Positions 6,334 to 8,822 of a DNA stretch of 8,822 nucleotides are shown one piece after another (the first letter of the stretch is position 1; the number at the start of each line of letters is the position of its first letter). Source of the stretch: Akkermansiaceae bacterium (lineage in GTDB: Bacteria; Verrucomicrobiota; Verrucomicrobiia; Verrucomicrobiales; Akkermansiaceae); assembly GCA_029288115.1 (NCBI GenBank), contig JARFPV010000563.1:1-8822 (forward strand), given 5' to 3'. A program made the translations under genes and the position numbers. The notes beneath the pieces were generated by a model. That model did not search any database, was not told where the DNA came from, and worked only from the letters and a program-made list of their open reading frames with translations.

Positions 6334-8511
6334 TTATTTAGTGCCGCCACCAACGACGGATTCAAATGTTGGTCCGATGCGGATTTCGTCGGCGTGGGAG
6401 GCGTCGCCACCTTTCAGCACCAGACGGCTGAGTTTGCTTTGATCGATGTTGAAGGGCTCGGTGAAGACGCGGCCGTGTTTCTCGGGCAGTTTCAGGTCGT
6501 CCGGCACGAAGTAGGGAATCCATTGGTCGGGCTGGCCGTCCTTGCCCCACACCATCTTTGCGGCAAAGAAGTAGGTGTTGGGGGCTCTCATGCCTTTGAC
6601 GAACAGGCGCTTTTTCTCTTTGCCGTTCTCAAAAACGTAGGATTCGGTCACGCCCTTGTGGGTGAAACCAATCGCCTCTTTGCCATCGTCCGACTGGAGG
6701 GAAAGGTTGACGCCAGGACCCTTCTTGAGGGTGCGGAAGAGGAAGCCGATCCACACCTCAGCACCGTCATCGAGCAGGCCCGCCTTCTTGAGACTGTCAT
6801 CGAGTTTAATCGCGCAACCCTTGCTCCAATGCTGACCGTGACCCCTGTTGCCAGTCACGGGTAAAGCGCCATGGCTCAGACCTCCGATAACAATCACGGG
6901 AAGCTGCTTGGGTTTCTCGTCGAGTGTGACATAGGCACCGGTAGTGCCCAAGGCTCCGGACTTGCCGAGGAGGCTCTGGGGGACTTCGGCATCGGACGGA
7001 TAATCGAAGGGTTCATAGACCAGCGCTCCACCGGCGTGGGGCTGGAGGATACGTACCTCAAGCGTGGCCGGGGTGGACTTGCCGGTGGTCGGCTGGATGC
7101 TGTAGTTGAAGGTACCTTTGGCCGGTGCTGTCTTATCCTCGTAGCTGCGGGTATCGGCGGGAACAGCTTTGGCGATCACCTTGCCGTCGCGAGAAATTTG
7201 AAATGCCTCGTACTTGCCACGGGCGTTCCAACTGAGCATGACGCCGTCGAGACTACGGTAGCCTTTGAACGCAGTAATTGAGGTGTCGCAGGACGCGTTG
7301 AGTTTCTTCTCGCCGGACGGGATGGTGAGAGTCAGCTCGTAGCTGTTAGTTCCTGGTGGGGCTGTGGTGTCGGTGTAGCTTGTTTGTGTGGGTGAGAGTT
7401 TGGCGTCGATATTTTTGCCATTGCGCAGGATGGTGATGCTTTTGGGTTTTTCGCTACCGAGCTGCCAGTTGAGTTGCACGCCATTGCTGTTGCCGTGGGC
7501 GACGAGTCGAGACGGTTCTTTGGGTCGCTTGAGTTTGAGCATTTCTCCCGCCATGGCGATGCCGATGTTAGTGTAGCTGCGGGCGTTGTTGTTCCAGTGG
7601 TAGCCGACTTGGTCGGTGGGGCCATCCTTGTCGAACTTGAAGGTCATCTTGTCGGGGCCGTAGGGTTTGTCGGTATTGATCACGGCGACGTTGCCAACGA
7701 AGTCTGGGTATTTGTTGGTATCGCCGATCGCGAGTTGGCCTTGGACGACGGGGGACTCGTTTTTAATCATACCACTGCTTGCGATGACGAATGGGAGGTT
7801 TGGTATGCCGAGTCCGTGTTCGCTGCTACGGATGTCCTTGATAAAGGCGGCGAGGTTGGTTTCGTAGTTGGCGTCGTGGCCGCCGTACTGGTCGTTCCAC
7901 CCCTGGTGCCAGCAGATTCCGGCGATCTCCATGCCCTGACCGTTGTAGTCGGGGAAGAATTTTTTCATATTCCCTGTCACCTCGTCGACGAGCTGAAGAG
8001 TTCTGTGATAGAAATATCCGGGGTCACGTTCGGGTTCTACAGGAGTCGGATACTTGCCGATGCTGGGTGGCAGGAAGTTATGGCCGAGGCTTTTGCCTCC
8101 CCAAGCGGCTTTGATAATCAGGACTTTGCCCTTGTTAGTATTTCCCATCGCATGGCCAAACCCGAACTCCGGGCCGATCTGGCCGGATGACGCTCCGTAA
8201 CCTGGCTTCAGTAGGCCGTATCTAAGTTCTCGGAAGGGATACAAATCGTAGTGGATCCAGACGTCTTTGCGTTCGATCCACTCGTCTTTGTCGTCGGCTA
8301 GGGACTGGTATTGATTTTTGGCATCGTTTTGGATCAGGTGACGCAGGGAGTTGCCTGCATCGCCTTCGATGGCGCCTTTGCCCTGCATGTTGGACTGGCC
8401 GACCATGAGGTAGATTTTTACCGGCGGTTCGGCTTGGAGCGGAGTGCTCACCATCAATGCGATGGAGACGAGCGACAGGAGGCGGAGTGGAGTTGCAATA
8501 GAGGTGTTCAT
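6334..8511 (-). CDS. secreted SASA-family carbohydrate acetylesterase with fibronectin-like repeats and lectin-like C-terminal domain
   Basis: A 725-residue exported protein. Signal peptide 1-27, cut after LQA. Residues about 31-330 are an SGNH-type SASA domain (sialate O-acetylesterase/DUF303, related to plant-cell-wall acetyl esterases): GQSN with the likely nucleophile S40, GPEFGFGHAM (113-122), IIKAAWGGKSL (132-142), the conserved ICWHQGWND (199-207), and DQVGYHWNNNARSYTNIGIAMA (300-321) with the likely catalytic His 305. Such enzymes remove O-acetyl groups from glycans. Two similar beta modules follow, about 335-400 and 415-488, each with V-x-L-x-W, then I/F-x-I-x-R-[ND]-GK, then SY-x-D-x-TAP; they look like tandem fibronectin type III-like domains. 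Residues about 498-720 start with YEPFDYPSDAEV and resemble the concanavalin/LamG-like beta-sandwich often appended to PVC exoenzymes. Third codon positions are C-rich. The ATG at 8511 has no clear ribosome binding site. The upstream hydrolase gene ends 48 bases away, so an operon is likely. The exact substrate is unknown. Confidence 0.95.
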   Translation of the reverse strand: MNTSIATPLRLLSLVSIALMVSTPLQAEPPVKIYLMVGQSNMQGKGAIEGDAGNSLRHLIQNDAKNQYQSLADDKDEWIERKDVWIHYDLYPFRELRYGLLKPGYGASSGQIGPEFGFGHAMGNTNKGKVLIIKAAWGGKSLGHNFLPPSIGKYPTPVEPERDPGYFYHRTLQLVDEVTGNMKKFFPDYNGQGMEIAGICWHQGWNDQYGGHDANYETNLAAFIKDIRSSEHGLGIPNLPFVIASSGMIKNESPVVQGQLAIGDTNKYPDFVGNVAVINTDKPYGPDKMTFKFDKDGPTDQVGYHWNNNARSYTNIGIAMAGEMLKLKRPKEPSRLVAHGNSNGVQLNWQLGSEKPKSITILRNGKNIDAKLSPTQTSYTDTTAPPGTNSYELTLTIPSGEKKLNASCDTSITAFKGYRSLDGVMLSWNARGKYEAFQISRDGKVIAKAVPADTRSYEDKTAPAKGTFNYSIQPTTGKSTPATLEVRILQPHAGGALVYEPFDYPSDAEVPQSLLGKSGALGTTGAYVTLDEKPKQLPVIVIGGLSHGALPVTGNRGHGQHWSKGCAIKLDDSLKKAGLLDDGAEVWIGFLFRTLKKGPGVNLSLQSDDGKEAIGFTHKGVTESYVFENGKEKKRLFVKGMRAPNTYFFAAKMVWGKDGQPDQWIPYFVPDDLKLPEKHGRVFTEPFNIDQSKLSRLVLKGGDASHADEIRIGPTFESVVGGGTK

Positions 8512-8559
8512 GGTAGGGAATTATCTGGTTTGATGGCGGTTTCAGCTCGATAAGCCACT

Positions 8560-8783
8560 TCATTTCTTTTGCTCAAACAGCCACTGCATGACTTCCTCTT
8601 GGCTGAGGACTTTTCGGCAGATGCTGTGTCCGGCACCTTTGTATTCGGTGTACTTGATCTTGGCTTTGGCTTTCTCAAGCGCTTGCACGATGCTGCGTGA
8701 CTGCTCAACGCCTACTGCTTTATCGGCGTCACCGTGAAAGTTCCAGATCGGAATGTGTTTGATTTTTTTGGCAATCGCGGGAC
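8560..8783 (-). CDS. alpha/beta hydrolase (prolyl-oligopeptidase/PHB-depolymerase-like), C-terminal fragment
   Basis: The last 73 codons of a gene are present, ending in TGA at 8562-8560; the 5' part is lost where adapter sequence begins at 8784. The fragment reads IPIWNFHGDADKAVGVEQSR, then a helix and strand (VQALEKAKAKIKYTEYKGAGH), then SICRKVLSQEEVMQWLFEQKK. This is the classical end of an alpha/beta hydrolase: the HGDAD turn carries the acid of the triad and GAGHS carries the catalytic His. The PIWNFHGDxDxxVPxxxSR pattern is typical of secreted phospholipase/carboxylesterase, PHB-depolymerase-like and prolyl-oligopeptidase-like enzymes, often annotated as esterases beside polysaccharide-degradation genes. 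The nucleophile elbow GxSxG and any signal peptide lie in the missing part. Its stop is 48 bases upstream of the SASA esterase start, in the same direction. The substrate could be an acyl ester or a peptide. Confidence 0.85.
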
Positions 8784-8822
8784 CTGTCTCTTATACACAT
8801 CTCCGAGCCCACGAGACATATC
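8784..8822. other. Illumina Nextera adapter sequence (non-genomic contig-end contamination)
   Basis: Bases 8784-8802 read CTGTCTCTTATACACATCT, the 19-base transposase mosaic end used in Nextera libraries. Bases 8803-8817 read CCGAGCCCACGAGAC, the reverse complement of the read-2 specific part. The last five bases (8818-8822, ATATC) would be the beginning of an index. This is read-through adapter left in the assembly and should be trimmed. Confidence 0.97.

Noticed and set aside
6307..6864. Plus-strand ORF of 185 codons at the end of the esterase gene
   Set aside because: Antisense to the lectin-like domain of the esterase, which is in the same style as the rest of that protein. No motif.
7474..8190. 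Plus-strand ORF of 238 codons inside the esterase gene
   Set aside because: It lies antisense to a firmly identified protein with conserved motifs, and its residues are a Val/Asp/Gly-rich product of the complementary C-ending codons. No family pattern.
8508..8708. Minus-strand ORF of 66 codons upstream of the esterase
   Set aside because: Wrong frame. The adjacent frame carries HGDAD and GAGHS, conserved alpha/beta hydrolase motifs, up to the adapter junction.
8784..8802. 19-base mosaic end as a natural Tn5-type transposon end
   Set aside because: It is followed by the exact Nextera read-2 sequence and ends the contig, so library adapter is the far simpler explanation.

Overview
The window looks like part of a contig from a free-living, probably marine or polysaccharide-degrading member of the Verrucomicrobiota (PVC superphylum). 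This rests on gene content rather than a marker gene: a secreted S1 sulfatase, a GQSN-type (SASA) acetylesterase with the fibronectin-like and lectin-like C-terminal modules common in Planctomycetes and Verrucomicrobia, a secreted alpha/beta hydrolase, small multi-pass membrane proteins and mostly weak Shine-Dalgarno signals. Base composition looks moderate, a little above half G+C. No rRNA, tRNA, CRISPR array, insertion sequence or phage gene was found.

Layout. Positions 1-3065 hold five minus-strand genes, in transcription order: a small membrane protein of a conserved family (3065-2580), an FtsB/DivIC-like septum formation initiator (2498-2139), a second small four-helix membrane protein (about 2075-1653), a secreted protein of unknown function (1525-797), and an AsmA-like membrane-anchored protein that runs off the left edge (793 to beyond 1). 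All five are membrane or exported proteins, so this half reads as a cell-envelope block, possibly with internal transcription stops. A 120-base divergent spacer (3066-3185) separates it from a plus-strand sulfatase (3186-4778). The sulfatase converges, with a 4-base stop-codon overlap, on a minus-strand SDR/DUF2867 protein resembling E. coli YbjT (6238-4775). Upstream of that on the minus strand lie the SASA esterase (8511-6334) and the C-terminal 73 residues of an alpha/beta hydrolase (8783-8560).

Working together. The sulfatase, acetylesterase and hydrolase are all of types that remove substituents (sulfate, acyl esters) from complex glycans, so the right half is plausibly part of a polysaccharide-degradation region. 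No glycoside hydrolase, lyase or transporter is visible, so this stays an inference.

Artefact. The last 39 bases (8784-8822) are not genomic. They match the Illumina Nextera transposase adapter (19-base mosaic end plus 15-base read-2 tail) followed by five bases that are probably the start of an index. The hydrolase gene is cut by this adapter, so its missing N-terminus is an assembly effect and not a biological truncation.

I do not see convincing evidence of a new multi-gene system. The most notable real observations are the unusual CHSSR active-site motif of the sulfatase, the long basic N-terminal tail on the FtsB-like protein and its envelope-gene neighbourhood, the modular architecture of the esterase, and the uncharacterised secreted protein coupled to the AsmA-like gene.
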